Assembly: GCA_947473305.1 (NCBI GenBank)
Contig: CANJCB010000023.1
Location: 1 to 62,754, forward strand
Direction of reading: 5' to 3'
DNA length: 62,754 nucleotides
From: Rhodospirillales bacterium
GTDB taxonomy: Bacteria; Pseudomonadota; Alphaproteobacteria; ATCC43930; CGMCC-115725
Positions 54,345 through 62,297 of this stretch are shown here, piece by piece. The position numbers and the translations under genes are program-made. Every line of letters begins with the position of its first letter. Position 1 is the stretch's first letter. A model generated the notes under the pieces. The model made no database searches, was not told where the DNA came from, and worked only from the letters and a program-made list of their open reading frames with translations.

Positions 54345-55414
54345 GAACCTCGTGTCTTCTCGATCTTTTCATTGATGCGGATCGCGATGTTACCACCTTT
54401 GCGACCCATCTTGCCGACGAACATGTCGAGATCGCCGCAGACAAGGTGGACGTCGGATTGGGGCGTCGCGTTGAGCATGATCCGGGTGCCGACTTTCCAG
54501 CTGAGGACCTCACGCAGGGTCGTTTCCGAGCTGTCGAGAACCGCCTGGATCGCGACATTGGTGAACCAGAGCTCTCCCGCCAGATGGGCTTCCCAGATCG
54601 AATCCCGACCGAATTTTTCGCCGAGGAAGCCCTGAAGCAGGATTTCCCGGACGGGTTCCAAGGTCGCATAGGGAAGCAGGACCTCCAGCCGTCCACCGCG
54701 ATCCTCCATATCCACCCGAAGGCGGGCGAGTACAGCGGCATTGGCCGGGCGGCCGATCGTGGCAAAACGCGGGTTGGTCTCCAACCGCTCGAAACGGAAA
54801 GTGACGGGGCTCAAGGGGTCGAAAGCCCCGGAGAGATCGGACAAGACCACCGCCACGAGCCGTTCCACCAGATTACGCTCGATGGTGGTATAGGGCCGCC
54901 CCTCGATACGCATCGCGGCGGTGCCGCGTCGACCACCGAGCAATACGTCGACGATCGAATAGATGAGCGCGCTATCGACAGTGAGCAGGCCGAAATTATC
55001 CCATTCATCCGCCTTGAAGACGCTCAGCATCGCGGGCAGCGGGATGGAGTTCAGATAATCGCCGAAGCGGATCGAGGTGATATTGTCGATCGACACTTCG
55101 ACATTGTCCGACGTGAAGTTGCGCAGGGAAGTAGACATCATGCGGACGAGGCGGTCGAAGACCACCTCCAGCATAGGCAGGCGCTCATAGGAGACGAGAG
55201 CCGAATCGATGATCGCGCGGATACCGGAATTATCCGCGGCGCGGCTCCGGTCGTCATCAAAACCCAGAAGGCTGTCGATCTCGTTCTGATTGAGAACGCG
55301 TGCCGGAGCCCCGCCGACATCGCCATCGGCAGCGATACCATCACCGTCAGCCCCCGCCATGGAGGCCCATTCGGCCGCGAGCTTGGCCTGATCGTCCTGG
55401 GATTGGTCGCTCAT
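54341..55414 (-). CDS. fliM: flagellar motor switch protein FliM
   Basis: A 357-residue protein. It has an N-terminal acidic region with LNQNEIDSLLGF, the CheY-P binding peptide, the middle domain (LRNFTSDNVEVSIDNITSIRFGDYLNSIP and VDVLLGGRRGT) and the C-terminal SpoA domain (LSWKVGTRIMLNATPQSDVHLVCGDLDMFVGKMGRKGGNIAIRI). It sits in the C-ring and relays chemotaxis signals. It overlaps both fliL and the DUF6468 gene by four bases. Confidence 0.97.
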   Translation of the reverse strand: MSDQSQDDQAKLAAEWASMAGADGDGIAADGDVGGAPARVLNQNEIDSLLGFDDDRSRAADNSGIRAIIDSALVSYERLPMLEVVFDRLVRMMSTSLRNFTSDNVEVSIDNITSIRFGDYLNSIPLPAMLSVFKADEWDNFGLLTVDSALIYSIVDVLLGGRRGTAAMRIEGRPYTTIERNLVERLVAVVLSDLSGAFDPLSPVTFRFERLETNPRFATIGRPANAAVLARLRVDMEDRGGRLEVLLPYATLEPVREILLQGFLGEKFGRDSIWEAHLAGELWFTNVAIQAVLDSSETTLREVLSWKVGTRIMLNATPQSDVHLVCGDLDMFVGKMGRKGGNIAIRINEKIEKTRGS

Positions 55415-55932
55415 TGGACCAGGATTTCTTTGAAGAGGACGTCGAGAACTTTTGCCGGCGCCGCGGCCGTATTGACCCGCGCAAGAAGCTCCTCGCGCAG
55501 GCGATAGATGCCGCCCGAACCCCGAAGATCCTCGACCCTCAATTCGCGGAGATAGACCTGGAAATTATCGACGACACGAGGCATCACGGCCTTAATCCGC
55601 GTCACGTCACCCTCGCTCTCGACTTCGAGGCTGACCGAAATCTTGAGGAAATTCGCGCGGCGGTTGGCGCCCGACGAATTGAGGTTCACGAGAAGATCGG
55701 GCAGATCGAAGAACACCGTTTGCTTGGGGGGCGCGGGCTTGTCCGTAACCTCTTCCTTATGGCCCAATATACGATTCAACACGCCCGTAAAATAGAGCCC
55801 CGCGCCGATAGCCAGCAAGACAAGGATCAGACCGCCCGCAATGATGATGAGCATCTTGCCGCCAAACCGTCGCTTGGGGGCTTGCTCATCAAGGCCGGGA
55901 ACGGCCCCATCATCCGCGATTTGGTCGGTCAT
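55411..55932 (-). CDS. fliL: flagellar basal-body-associated protein FliL
   Basis: About 173 residues from ATG 55932; a GTG sixteen codons upstream is also in frame. It has a membrane helix (about 28-50, MLIIIAGGLILVLLAIGAGLYF) and a periplasmic domain (VFFDLPDLLVNLNSSGANRRANFLKISVSLEVE, then LREELLARVNTAAAPAKVLDVLFKEILVQ). It supports the stator-rotor interface. It is the first gene of the fliL-fliM-DUF6468-motE-TPR operon and is divergent from flgF. Confidence 0.95.
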   Translation of the reverse strand: MTDQIADDGAVPGLDEQAPKRRFGGKMLIIIAGGLILVLLAIGAGLYFTGVLNRILGHKEEVTDKPAPPKQTVFFDLPDLLVNLNSSGANRRANFLKISVSLEVESEGDVTRIKAVMPRVVDNFQVYLRELRVEDLRGSGGIYRLREELLARVNTAAAPAKVLDVLFKEILVQ

Positions 55933-56000
55933 GCGCAGGCTACCTACTTCAGGACAGGGCGCTATTGCCGTCCCGCTCACTTCTTATACTACAATTGTCG

Positions 56001-56015
56001 TTAAAAAGTTGTTGA
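56001..56015. promoter_or_regulatory. candidate CtrA-binding site upstream of fliL
   Basis: TTAA-N7-TTGA at 56001-56015 is one base from the CtrA consensus TTAA-N7-TTAA. It is about 70 bases upstream of the fliL start, in an AT-rich stretch of the fliL/flgF intergenic region. With the site before flgB it suggests that both minus-strand operons are class II (CtrA-type) flagellar genes. Confidence 0.4.
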
Positions 56016-56055
56016 AATAGGTATTTAGGCCGGTTGAGGCAGCCATCAGCACCGG

Positions 56056-56089
56056 GGGCAAGAAGTGCTCGGCAAAGCCTGCCCTTGCC
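56056..56089. promoter_or_regulatory. cluster of GGGCAAG / CTTGCC motifs upstream of the flgF sigma-54 promoter
   Basis: GGGCAAG (56056-56062), GGCAAAG (56071-56077) and CTTGCC (56084-56089) lie upstream of the -24/-12 element. CTTGCC starts 73 bases before the -24 TGGCACG. The same motif is 72 bases before the -24 element of flgI. This is a likely binding site for a sigma-54 activator of the FlbD type. Confidence 0.5.
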
Positions 56090-56156
56090 ATCGTCGGCAT
56101 CGCGATAAACGATCCCGGATGCTACATAACCACCTGAAATACAATAATATTATATT

Positions 56157-56172
56157 TGGCACGGGAGCTGCA
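56157..56172 (+). promoter_or_regulatory. sigma-54 promoter of flgF-flgG-flgA-flgH
   Basis: TGGCACG-GGAG-CTGCA is an exact fit to the -24/-12 consensus TGGCACG-N4-YTGCA. Transcription should start near 56183, leaving a leader of roughly 30 bases before the flgF ATG. An AT-rich run lies directly upstream (about 56133-56156), as expected for DNA bending between activator and promoter. Confidence 0.85.
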
Positions 56173-56210
56173 TAAGAATTTGATGACCGATTACACGGGA
56201 TGTCGTTTCG

Positions 56211-56930
56211 ATGCAAACAGCGGCCTATATCACCCTCTCGAACCAGCTCGCCACGCAGCGGCAAATCGAGACCATCGCAAACAACATCGCGAACTCTTCG
56301 ACGACCGCCTTCAAGGGCGAACGCGTCATGTTTCAGGAATTCCTGATGCCGAGCGGAACCGGTGGGACGGTGTCTTACGTTCACGATGTCGGCACCACCC
56401 GCGACACCCGCCAGGGACCGATCACGCGGACGAGCAATCCGCTGGACGTCGCGCTCAATGGCACCGGCTATCTGTCGGTGCAGACGCCCGACGGTCAGCG
56501 TTTCACCCGCAACGGCCGCATGCATCTCAACCAGCAGGGCGAGATCGTGACCTCAGAAGGCTACACGGTACTGGGCGACGGCAATTCCACCCTCACCATT
56601 CCCGGCGGGTCGGACAAGATCAGCATCGGCCAGGACGGAACGGTCGCCGCGGGCCAGGCCCGGATCGGCAAGCTTCAAGTGGTCAAGTTCGAACGGCCCC
56701 AGGCGATGACCCCCGCCGGCGCCGGCCTCTACCAGACCGACGAAACGCCCCAGGCGGCGGCAGACACAAAGGTCGAGCAGGCTTCGCTCGAAGAAAGCAA
56801 TGTCCAAGCGATCATTGAAATCACCCGTCTCATGGAACTGACCCGCAGTTCCGGTATCTCCAAGGACTTCCTCGACGGCGAGAGCGATCGGCTGAAAAAC
56901 GCCATCGAGAAGCTCGGCAAAGTCGTCTGA
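56211..56930 (+). CDS. flgF: flagellar basal-body rod protein FlgF
   Basis: A 239-residue rod protein. It starts with YITLSNQLATQRQIETIANNIANSSTTAFKGERVMFQEFL (the rod N-terminal motif with NNIAN) and has LDVALNGTGYLSVQTPDGQRFTRNGRMHLN and the C-terminal helix VQAIIEITRLMELTRSSG. It forms part of the proximal rod. It is the first gene of the plus-strand block and is preceded by the sigma-54 promoter. Confidence 0.97.
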   Translation: MQTAAYITLSNQLATQRQIETIANNIANSSTTAFKGERVMFQEFLMPSGTGGTVSYVHDVGTTRDTRQGPITRTSNPLDVALNGTGYLSVQTPDGQRFTRNGRMHLNQQGEIVTSEGYTVLGDGNSTLTIPGGSDKISIGQDGTVAAGQARIGKLQVVKFERPQAMTPAGAGLYQTDETPQAAADTKVEQASLEESNVQAIIEITRLMELTRSSGISKDFLDGESDRLKNAIEKLGKVV

Positions 56931-56960
56931 TCCCATTCATCCTAAGCGAGGGTTTTCCCC

Positions 56961-57746
56961 ATGCGCGCAATGAACATCGCGGCGACCGGCATGTTGGCTC
57001 AGCAGCTCAACGTCGAAGTCATCTCCAACAATATCGCCAACCTCAACACCACGGGCTTCAAGCGCCAGCGGGCTGAATTCCAAGACCTGCTCTACCAGAA
57101 CGAGCGGCAGGGCGGCGCCAATACCAATGACACCGGCACGGTGGTCCCGGTCGGCGTGCAGATCGGCGTGGGCGTCAAAGCCGCCGCGGTCTACCGCGTC
57201 AACCAGCAGGGCAACCTCGTCCAGACCAGCAATTCCCTCGATGTCGCGATCCAGGGCCGGGGCTTCTTCCAGGTCACCCAATCCGATGGAACGACCGTCT
57301 ACACCCGCGCGGGCTCTTTCCAACTCAGCCCGACCGGAGAAATGGTCACGGCCGACGGCTTGATCGTCCAGCCGGGCCTTACCATCCCCGCAACGGCGAC
57401 CTCGGTCTCCATCAATTCCAGCGGCCAGGTGCAGGCCACGATCGCGGGAGCGACCACCCCCCAGAACGTCGGCACGCTGGAACTGGCCAATTTCCCCAAC
57501 GAAGCGGGCCTCCAGGCACTCGGCAATAATCTCCTTCAGCAGACGGCGGCCTCCGGCACGGCGACGACCGGCGCGCCGGGCTCGGTCGGCTTCGGACAGC
57601 TTCAGCAAGGCTTCCTCGAGACCTCGAACGTCGACGTGGTGCAGGAGATATCGAACCTCATCACCGCCCAGCGCGCCTATGAGATGAATTCGAAGGTCGT
57701 GCAGGCGTCCAACGAGCTGATGCAGAGCCTGAACCAGATCCGCTGA
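56961..57746 (+). CDS. flgG: flagellar distal rod protein FlgG
   Basis: A 261-residue protein. Its N-terminus RAMNIAATGMLAQQLNVEVISNNIANLNTTGFKRQRAEFQDLLYQ and its C-terminus NVDVVQEISNLITAQRAYEMNSKVVQASNELMQSLNQIR are classic FlgG, including the FQDLLYQ distal-rod stretch. It polymerises into the distal rod. It lies 30 bases after flgF with GCGAGGG upstream. Confidence 0.98.
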   Translation: MRAMNIAATGMLAQQLNVEVISNNIANLNTTGFKRQRAEFQDLLYQNERQGGANTNDTGTVVPVGVQIGVGVKAAAVYRVNQQGNLVQTSNSLDVAIQGRGFFQVTQSDGTTVYTRAGSFQLSPTGEMVTADGLIVQPGLTIPATATSVSINSSGQVQATIAGATTPQNVGTLELANFPNEAGLQALGNNLLQQTAASGTATTGAPGSVGFGQLQQGFLETSNVDVVQEISNLITAQRAYEMNSKVVQASNELMQSLNQIR

Positions 57747-57759
57747 GTGATAGAGCAGG

Positions 57760-58710
57760 ATGCCCGCCATGATCCGCCTTTCAGGACTTCTTCCGATATT
57801 TGTCGCCGCGCTCGTCGCAGCTCCCGCGGCGGCGCGTCCAGTCCTTCAGCCCACCGTCACGGTGCAGGCGCCGGTCGTCCGGCTCGGGGACATCTTTATG
57901 GATGCGGGCCCCCAGGCGAACGATCCCGTCGCCGCAGCTCCCGCCCCCGGCCAGCGCGTCACCTACGACGCCAATTGGCTCGCCGGGATCGCCCGTGAGC
58001 ATGCGCTCGCCTGGCAGCCGGGATCGCGGCTTGAAGTCGTGACGGTGGAACGTGCAAGCCAGTCGATCTCCTCCGATGCGATCGGCGAAAGGCTTCTCCA
58101 GGAGATTTCCAGCCTCCAGCCGATCGATACGGCCCAGATCCAGCTCGACAACCCCGGGCTTCGCCTCTTCGCGCCGGCCGGGGTCGCACCGACGATGACG
58201 GTCGACGGTCTGACTTTCGACGCGCGCAGCGGGCGGTTTTCCGCCTTTGTCGCGACAGGTCAAAGCACCGCGGAGCGCAGCCGGGTGAGCGGGCGCCTCT
58301 TTTACACGACCCAAGTACCCATCCTTAACCGGTCGGTCATGCCAGGCGAGAAAATCGCCCAGACCGACATCAATTACATCGCCATGCGCAATGACCGGAT
58401 GGGTCAAGGCCTGGTGGTCGATGCCCAGAGCCTCGTCGGCAAGACGCCCCGCAGGCCGCTCCAGGCGATGCAGCCTGTGCGCCCCTCCGACCTGCAAGTT
58501 CCCATCGTGATCAAGAAGGGCGACCTTGTGACCGTTACGCTGGTCACGCCCACGCTTCAACTCACGACCCAGGGCAAGGCGCTCGACGATGGTGGCCTCG
58601 GCGCCGCGATCCGGATCACCAACACCAAGTCCAACCGCATCATCGACGTCACTGTCACCGGGCCCAATGTGGCCATGGTCGGCACGGCGCCGCAGCCTGT
58701 CGTTCGTTAG
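57760..58710 (+). CDS. flgA: flagellar P-ring assembly chaperone FlgA
   Basis: A 316-residue protein with a signal peptide (cleavage near AAAARPVLQ). A SAF-like domain occupies the last 140 residues (FYTTQVPILNRSVMPGEKIAQTDINYIAMRNDRMGQGLV, LVGKTPRRPLQAMQPVRPSDLQVP, VIKKGDLVTVTLVTPTLQLTTQGKALDDGGLGAAIRI). It helps build the FlgI P-ring in the periplasm; its N-terminal half is longer than in E. coli, as in other alphaproteobacteria. An ATG four codons in is also a possible start. Confidence 0.95.
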   Translation: MPAMIRLSGLLPIFVAALVAAPAAARPVLQPTVTVQAPVVRLGDIFMDAGPQANDPVAAAPAPGQRVTYDANWLAGIAREHALAWQPGSRLEVVTVERASQSISSDAIGERLLQEISSLQPIDTAQIQLDNPGLRLFAPAGVAPTMTVDGLTFDARSGRFSAFVATGQSTAERSRVSGRLFYTTQVPILNRSVMPGEKIAQTDINYIAMRNDRMGQGLVVDAQSLVGKTPRRPLQAMQPVRPSDLQVPIVIKKGDLVTVTLVTPTLQLTTQGKALDDGGLGAAIRITNTKSNRIIDVTVTGPNVAMVGTAPQPVVR

Positions 58711-58720
58711 GAGAGACCCT

Positions 58721-59482
58721 ATGAACCCCCGTATCATTTGCCGGGCCACCCGCTTCGCCACCGTGATGCTCGCCGGCAGCATGCTCGCCGGCTGCGGCAT
58801 CGGCTCGCGCCTCACCCAGGTCGGCGACGCCCCTCCCCTCACCAATATCCAGGATCCGCAGCGTCAGCCGGGCTACAAGCCGGTTTCCCTGCCGATGCCG
58901 GCGCCGATGATCGGCGAAAAGCGTCCCAATTCACTCTGGCAGGCGGGCAGCCGGGCCTTCTTCAAGGATCAGCGCGCCTCGCAGATCGGCGACATCCTGA
59001 CCGTTCTCATCTCGCTCGACGATAACGCGAAGTTCGACAACAACCTGACCCGGCAGCGCGATTCTGCCGACAAACAGGGCATTTCCCAGCTCTTCGGCTT
59101 CCAAAGCCAGATCGCCAAGATCCTGCCCAAGGCCGCGACCCCGTCCGACCTCGTCGACACCAGCGGCAGCACGAGCACCACGACCACCGGCCAGATCGAC
59201 CGCAAGGAAAAGATCAACGTCAAGGTGGCAGCGCTCGTCACCCAGGTCCTGCCCAACGGCAATCTCGTCGTATTGGGGCGCCAGGAGATGCGGGTGAACT
59301 ACGAAGTTCGCGAGTTGCAGATCACCGGCGTGATCCGCCCGCAGGATATCGGTTCGACCAATACCATCGGCTACGAGAAGATCGCCGAGGCTCGCGTTTC
59401 CTATGGCGGCCGTGGCCAGCTCATGGACGTGGCGCAGCCGGGCTACGGAACGCAGCTCCTCAATATCATCGCGCCGTTCTGA
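58721..59482 (+). CDS. flgH: flagellar L-ring lipoprotein FlgH
   Basis: About 253 residues from ATG 58721, with TAGGAG just before. It has a lipoprotein signal (SMLAGC, lipobox LAGC), then SLWQAGSRAFFKDQRASQIGDILTVLI, the KEKINVKVAALVTQVLPNGNLVVLGRQEMRVNYEVRELQITGVIRPQDI core, and a short C-terminal part GQLMDVAQPGYGTQLLNI. It forms the outer-membrane ring. It is the last gene of flgF-flgG-flgA-flgH. Confidence 0.97.
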   Translation: MNPRIICRATRFATVMLAGSMLAGCGIGSRLTQVGDAPPLTNIQDPQRQPGYKPVSLPMPAPMIGEKRPNSLWQAGSRAFFKDQRASQIGDILTVLISLDDNAKFDNNLTRQRDSADKQGISQLFGFQSQIAKILPKAATPSDLVDTSGSTSTTTTGQIDRKEKINVKVAALVTQVLPNGNLVVLGRQEMRVNYEVRELQITGVIRPQDIGSTNTIGYEKIAEARVSYGGRGQLMDVAQPGYGTQLLNIIAPF

Positions 59483-59524
59483 GCATGATCCTGCGGAGGG
59501 GGTCCGAACCTCCTCCCAGGCATT

Positions 59525-59554
59525 AAAAAACCTCCGTCCGGTGGGGAGGGAGGT
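59525..59554 (-). terminator. rho-independent terminator of dksA (minus strand)
   Basis: On the minus strand ACCTCC (59554-59549) pairs with GGAGGT (59535-59530), with a 13-base loop containing further C/G pairing, and then TTTTTT (59530-59525). It starts ten bases after the dksA stop. It may also slow readthrough from flgH on the plus strand. Confidence 0.75.
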
Positions 59555-59564
59555 CGGTCGGAAA

Positions 59565-59981
59565 TCAGTCTTCCCGGTGGGTGCGTTCCATGCGCTCGTG
59601 GCGCTCCTGGGCTTCGAGGCTCAGGGTGGCGATCGGCCGGGCCTCGAGACGGCGGATACCGATCGGCTCGTCGGTTTCCTCGCAGTAGCCGTAGGCCCCA
59701 TCCTCGATCCGCATCAGGGCACTATCGATCTTGGAGATGAGCTTGCGTTCGCGGTCACGGGTCCTGAGCTCGATCGCCCGGTCTGTTTCGAGCGACGCGC
59801 GGTCGGTTATATCCGGTTCCGCGAGGCTCTCTTCCTTGAGATGGTTGAGCGTACCGCTCGATTCCGCCAGCAACTCCGCCCGCCATCTCAATAGCTTCTG
59901 GCGAAAGTACTCAAGCTGCTGGGGATTCATGAAATCCTCGTCCTCGGAAGGACGATAGTCCGGGGGAAGCGTGGGACGCAT
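59565..59981 (-). CDS. dksA: DksA-type RNA polymerase-binding factor
   Basis: A 138-residue protein. It has the alphaproteobacterial start (LPPDYRPSEDEDFMNPQQLEYFRQKLL), the coiled coil with the DxxDxA-like tip (LAEPDITDRASLETDRAIELRTRDRERKLISKID) and a zinc-finger region YGYCEETDEPIGIRRLEARPIATLSLEAQERHER, in which only one of four Cys remains, as is usual for alpha-type DksA. It works with ppGpp on transcription of rRNA and amino-acid genes. The ATG has GGAGTAGGT upstream. Its place among flagellar genes recurs in relatives. Confidence 0.94.
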   Translation of the reverse strand: MRPTLPPDYRPSEDEDFMNPQQLEYFRQKLLRWRAELLAESSGTLNHLKEESLAEPDITDRASLETDRAIELRTRDRERKLISKIDSALMRIEDGAYGYCEETDEPIGIRRLEARPIATLSLEAQERHERMERTHRED

Positions 59982-60095
59982 TACCTACTCCATGAACCCG
60001 AAGGTGCAAAGCGCGCGGAGTATATGAATCACGTCCCTGCTGGGCAAGCGCCTAGAAGGCCTAAACCTATTGAAAACAGCCATTTTTTGTAAAGA

Positions 60096-60512
60096 TCAGG
60101 CGGCCGGGGTCAGCTTCGCCAGTTCGACCGCCGTCCGGAGCTCGATCTCGTCGAGGAGTTCCGTCAACCGGGGGTCGTCAACCGAAGGACGTGCCTGGCG
60201 CACGAGGCGTGCCATATCGGCCAGTTTATCGCGAGAAACGTGCCCCGTGAGAAGCCCGATACGAAGCTCGTCGAGGCCATCGAGCAAGGCCTCGCCCCGA
60301 GCCGCCCCCCGCCGCTTCCCTTCCTGGGTTGAGTCGGAAACCTCCTGCAACGCAAGAAGACCGCCGAGCCCGCCGACGGACGGCGCGGAAGTGGCAGGCT
60401 GTGAGGCAGGCTCTGAACTCAGGGACTCAGCGAAACTCTCGCTGGAAACACCGCCCTTCTTCTCGTCGCGGCGTCCCGTCGGACGGATGGGCCGGTTCGA
60501 TTCGATCCTCAT
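60096..60512 (-). CDS. fliX: class II flagellar assembly regulator FliX
   Basis: About 138 residues from ATG 60512. The first 45 residues are disordered (RPIRPTGRRDEKKGGVSS), and the conserved part is helical: GGLLALQEVSDSTQEGKRRGAARGEALLDGLDELRIGLLTG and DPRLTELLDEIELRTAVELAKL. This is the FliX pattern. In Caulobacter FliX binds FlbD, coupling basal-body assembly to sigma-54 late gene transcription. It is divergent to flgI, whose promoter it likely controls. Confidence 0.92.
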   Translation of the reverse strand: MRIESNRPIRPTGRRDEKKGGVSSESFAESLSSEPASQPATSAPSVGGLGGLLALQEVSDSTQEGKRRGAARGEALLDGLDELRIGLLTGHVSRDKLADMARLVRQARPSVDDPRLTELLDEIELRTAVELAKLTPAA

Positions 60513-60633
60513 AGGCACACACACTCTCTAAGTCGCATGACTTATACCATTCAGGCTGGGGCGTTGAAACACGTTTAATCCCTTGAAGGAAGGCGGGCAA
60601 AACCTGCCGAGAGAGGATGCCACTGCGGTACTG

Positions 60634-60646
60634 CTTGCCGGGCAAG
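60634..60646. promoter_or_regulatory. palindromic CTTGCC-G-GGCAAG site upstream of flgI
   Basis: CTTGCC (60634-60639), one base, GGCAAG (60641-60646): a perfect dyad of 13 bp. It is 72 bases upstream of the sigma-54 -24 element of flgI. The same CTTGCC and GGGCAAG words occur before flgF at nearly equal distance, so this is likely the enhancer for the sigma-54 activator. An AT-rich run (60659-60690) lies between, where bending could occur. Confidence 0.55.
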
Positions 60647-60705
60647 GCTCTCGTCAAAGAATAAATATACTATATTTATCATATAGCTACCATAACTTCA
60701 GGACT

Positions 60706-60721
60706 TGGCACGGCTTTGGCA
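60706..60721 (+). promoter_or_regulatory. sigma-54 promoter of flgI
   Basis: TGGCACG-GCTT-TGGCA at 60706-60721 keeps the key GG and GC dinucleotides ten bases apart and differs by one base from the -12 consensus TTGCA. It is 33 bases from the flgI ATG. It matches the layout of the flgF promoter. Confidence 0.75.
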
Positions 60722-60754
60722 TAGAACAGGCGGAACACTTAATCCGTATAGGTC

Positions 60755-61981
60755 ATGATGAACCAGTCCCGCCATTTCCTCCGTCGCCTCGCCCTTGCCG
60801 GCTTTGCAGTGCTGCTGCCGCTCTTCACGGCGAGCCCGGCGCATGCCGCATCGCGGATCAAGGATATCGCCGATTTCGAGGGCGTTCGTCCGAACATGCT
60901 GGTGGGATACGGCCTGGTGGTCGGCCTGAACGGCACGGGCGACAGCCTGAACCGGGCGATCTTCACCCGGGAAAGCCTCATCGGCATGCTGGAGCGGCTG
61001 GGTGTCAACGCGCGGGACGAAGCGCTCAGGACCCAGAATGTCGCCGCCGTCATGGTAACGGCCTCCCTTCCCCCCTTCGCCCGCCAGGGCGGCCGCATCG
61101 ATGTCTCGGTCTCCGCGCTGGGCGATGCGAAAAGCCTCCTCGGCGGGACCCTGCTGGTGACCCCGATGCTGGGCGCCGATGGCGAAATCTACGCGGTATC
61201 GCAAGGTGCTGTGGCGAGCGGCGGCGTGGTCGCCCGCGGCCAGGCGGCGACCGTCACCAAGGGCGTGCCGACCGCCGGCCATATCACCAGCGGCGCGATC
61301 GTCGAGCGCGAAGTCGGCTTCGAGCTCGCCTCGCTCCGCAACATCAATCTCATGCTGCGCAACCCCGACTTCACGACAGCCCGCCGGGTCTCGCAGGTCA
61401 TCAACGCCTTCTTGAAAATCCCCGCCTCCCGCGCGGTCGATCCTTCCACGGTGTCGCTGGTGGTCCCGCCCAACTCGACGGCCGACGTCGTCTCCCTCAT
61501 CACCGACATCGAGCAGCTTCAGGTCGAGCCCGACCAGGTCGCCCGTGTGGTCATCGACGAGGCCAACGGCGTGATCGTCATGGGCGAGAACGTCAGGATC
61601 AGCACCGTCGCCATCGCCCAGGGCAGCCTCACGGTGAAAGTGACAGAGACCCCGCAGGTTTCGCAGCCCAACCCCTTCGCCCCCGGTGGCCAGGCCATCG
61701 CTCCGGCGATCAACCCGCAGACCGGCCTGCCGGTGGCGCCTGGCCAGAACGGCGTGCAGTTCGCACCTGGCGGCGGCGGCCAGACGACGGTGGTGCCCCG
61801 CAGCAACACAACCATCGATGAAGGCGCGGATCGACGCATGGCCGTCATACCCGCCGGCGTCAGCCTCCAGGAACTCGTCAACAGCCTCAACGCCCTGGGC
61901 GTGGGTCCCCGCGACATGATCAGCATCCTCCAGGCGATCAAGTCCTCGGGCGCGCTGCAGGCCGATATCGAGTTGATCTGA
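60755..61981 (+). CDS. flgI: flagellar P-ring protein FlgI
   Basis: A 408-residue protein with a signal peptide (about 30 residues, PAHAAS cleavage). It contains the family blocks RIKDIADFEGVRPNMLVGYGLVVGLNGTGD, NVAAVMVTASLPPFARQGGRIDVSVSALGDAKSLLGGTLL, NIDLMLRNPDF-like NINLMLRNPDFTTA, and VVIDEANGVIVMGENVRISTVAIAQGSLTV. A Pro/Gly-rich insertion (about 305-345) precedes the C-terminal LVNSLNALGVGPRDMISILQAIKSSGALQADIELI. It forms the periplasmic P-ring. The stop overlaps the next start (TGATG). Confidence 0.98.
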   Translation: MMNQSRHFLRRLALAGFAVLLPLFTASPAHAASRIKDIADFEGVRPNMLVGYGLVVGLNGTGDSLNRAIFTRESLIGMLERLGVNARDEALRTQNVAAVMVTASLPPFARQGGRIDVSVSALGDAKSLLGGTLLVTPMLGADGEIYAVSQGAVASGGVVARGQAATVTKGVPTAGHITSGAIVEREVGFELASLRNINLMLRNPDFTTARRVSQVINAFLKIPASRAVDPSTVSLVVPPNSTADVVSLITDIEQLQVEPDQVARVVIDEANGVIVMGENVRISTVAIAQGSLTVKVTETPQVSQPNPFAPGGQAIAPAINPQTGLPVAPGQNGVQFAPGGGGQTTVVPRSNTTIDEGADRRMAVIPAGVSLQELVNSLNALGVGPRDMISILQAIKSSGALQADIELI

Positions 61982-62295
61982 TGAACGACCCTCTCGCCAA
62001 CGCCCTTCCCGGGGGGATAGATCTTCAGCCTCAAGCGCCGAAGATCGGGAAGCACATGGACCCGGCGGCCGCCCGCAAGACGGCCGAGGATTTTGAAGCC
62101 TTCTACCTGAACCAGACCTTCGAGACGATGTTCAGCGGCATCAAGTCGGACGGAATGTTCGGCGGCGGGTCGGGCGAAGAGATCTATCGGTCCCTGCTTC
62201 TCCAGCAATACAGCAAGGTCGCGGCCAAAAGCGGCGGCTTCGGGATCGCCGACGCGGTCCAACGCGAGATGCTCAAACTTCAGGAGGTGCAGTGA
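61981..62295 (+). CDS. flagellar rod-binding protein (FlgJ N-terminal type)
   Basis: A 104-residue protein with AARKTAEDFEAFYLNQTFETMFSGI and MFGGGSGEEIYRSLLLQQYSKVAAKSGGFGIADAVQREML. This is the rod-capping part of FlgJ without the muramidase domain, the usual form in alphaproteobacteria. It helps rod assembly through the peptidoglycan. Translation is coupled to flgI by a one-base overlap and to the next gene by its AGGAGG. Confidence 0.94.
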   Translation: MNDPLANALPGGIDLQPQAPKIGKHMDPAAARKTAEDFEAFYLNQTFETMFSGIKSDGMFGGGSGEEIYRSLLLQQYSKVAAKSGGFGIADAVQREMLKLQEVQ

Positions 62296-62297
62296 CC

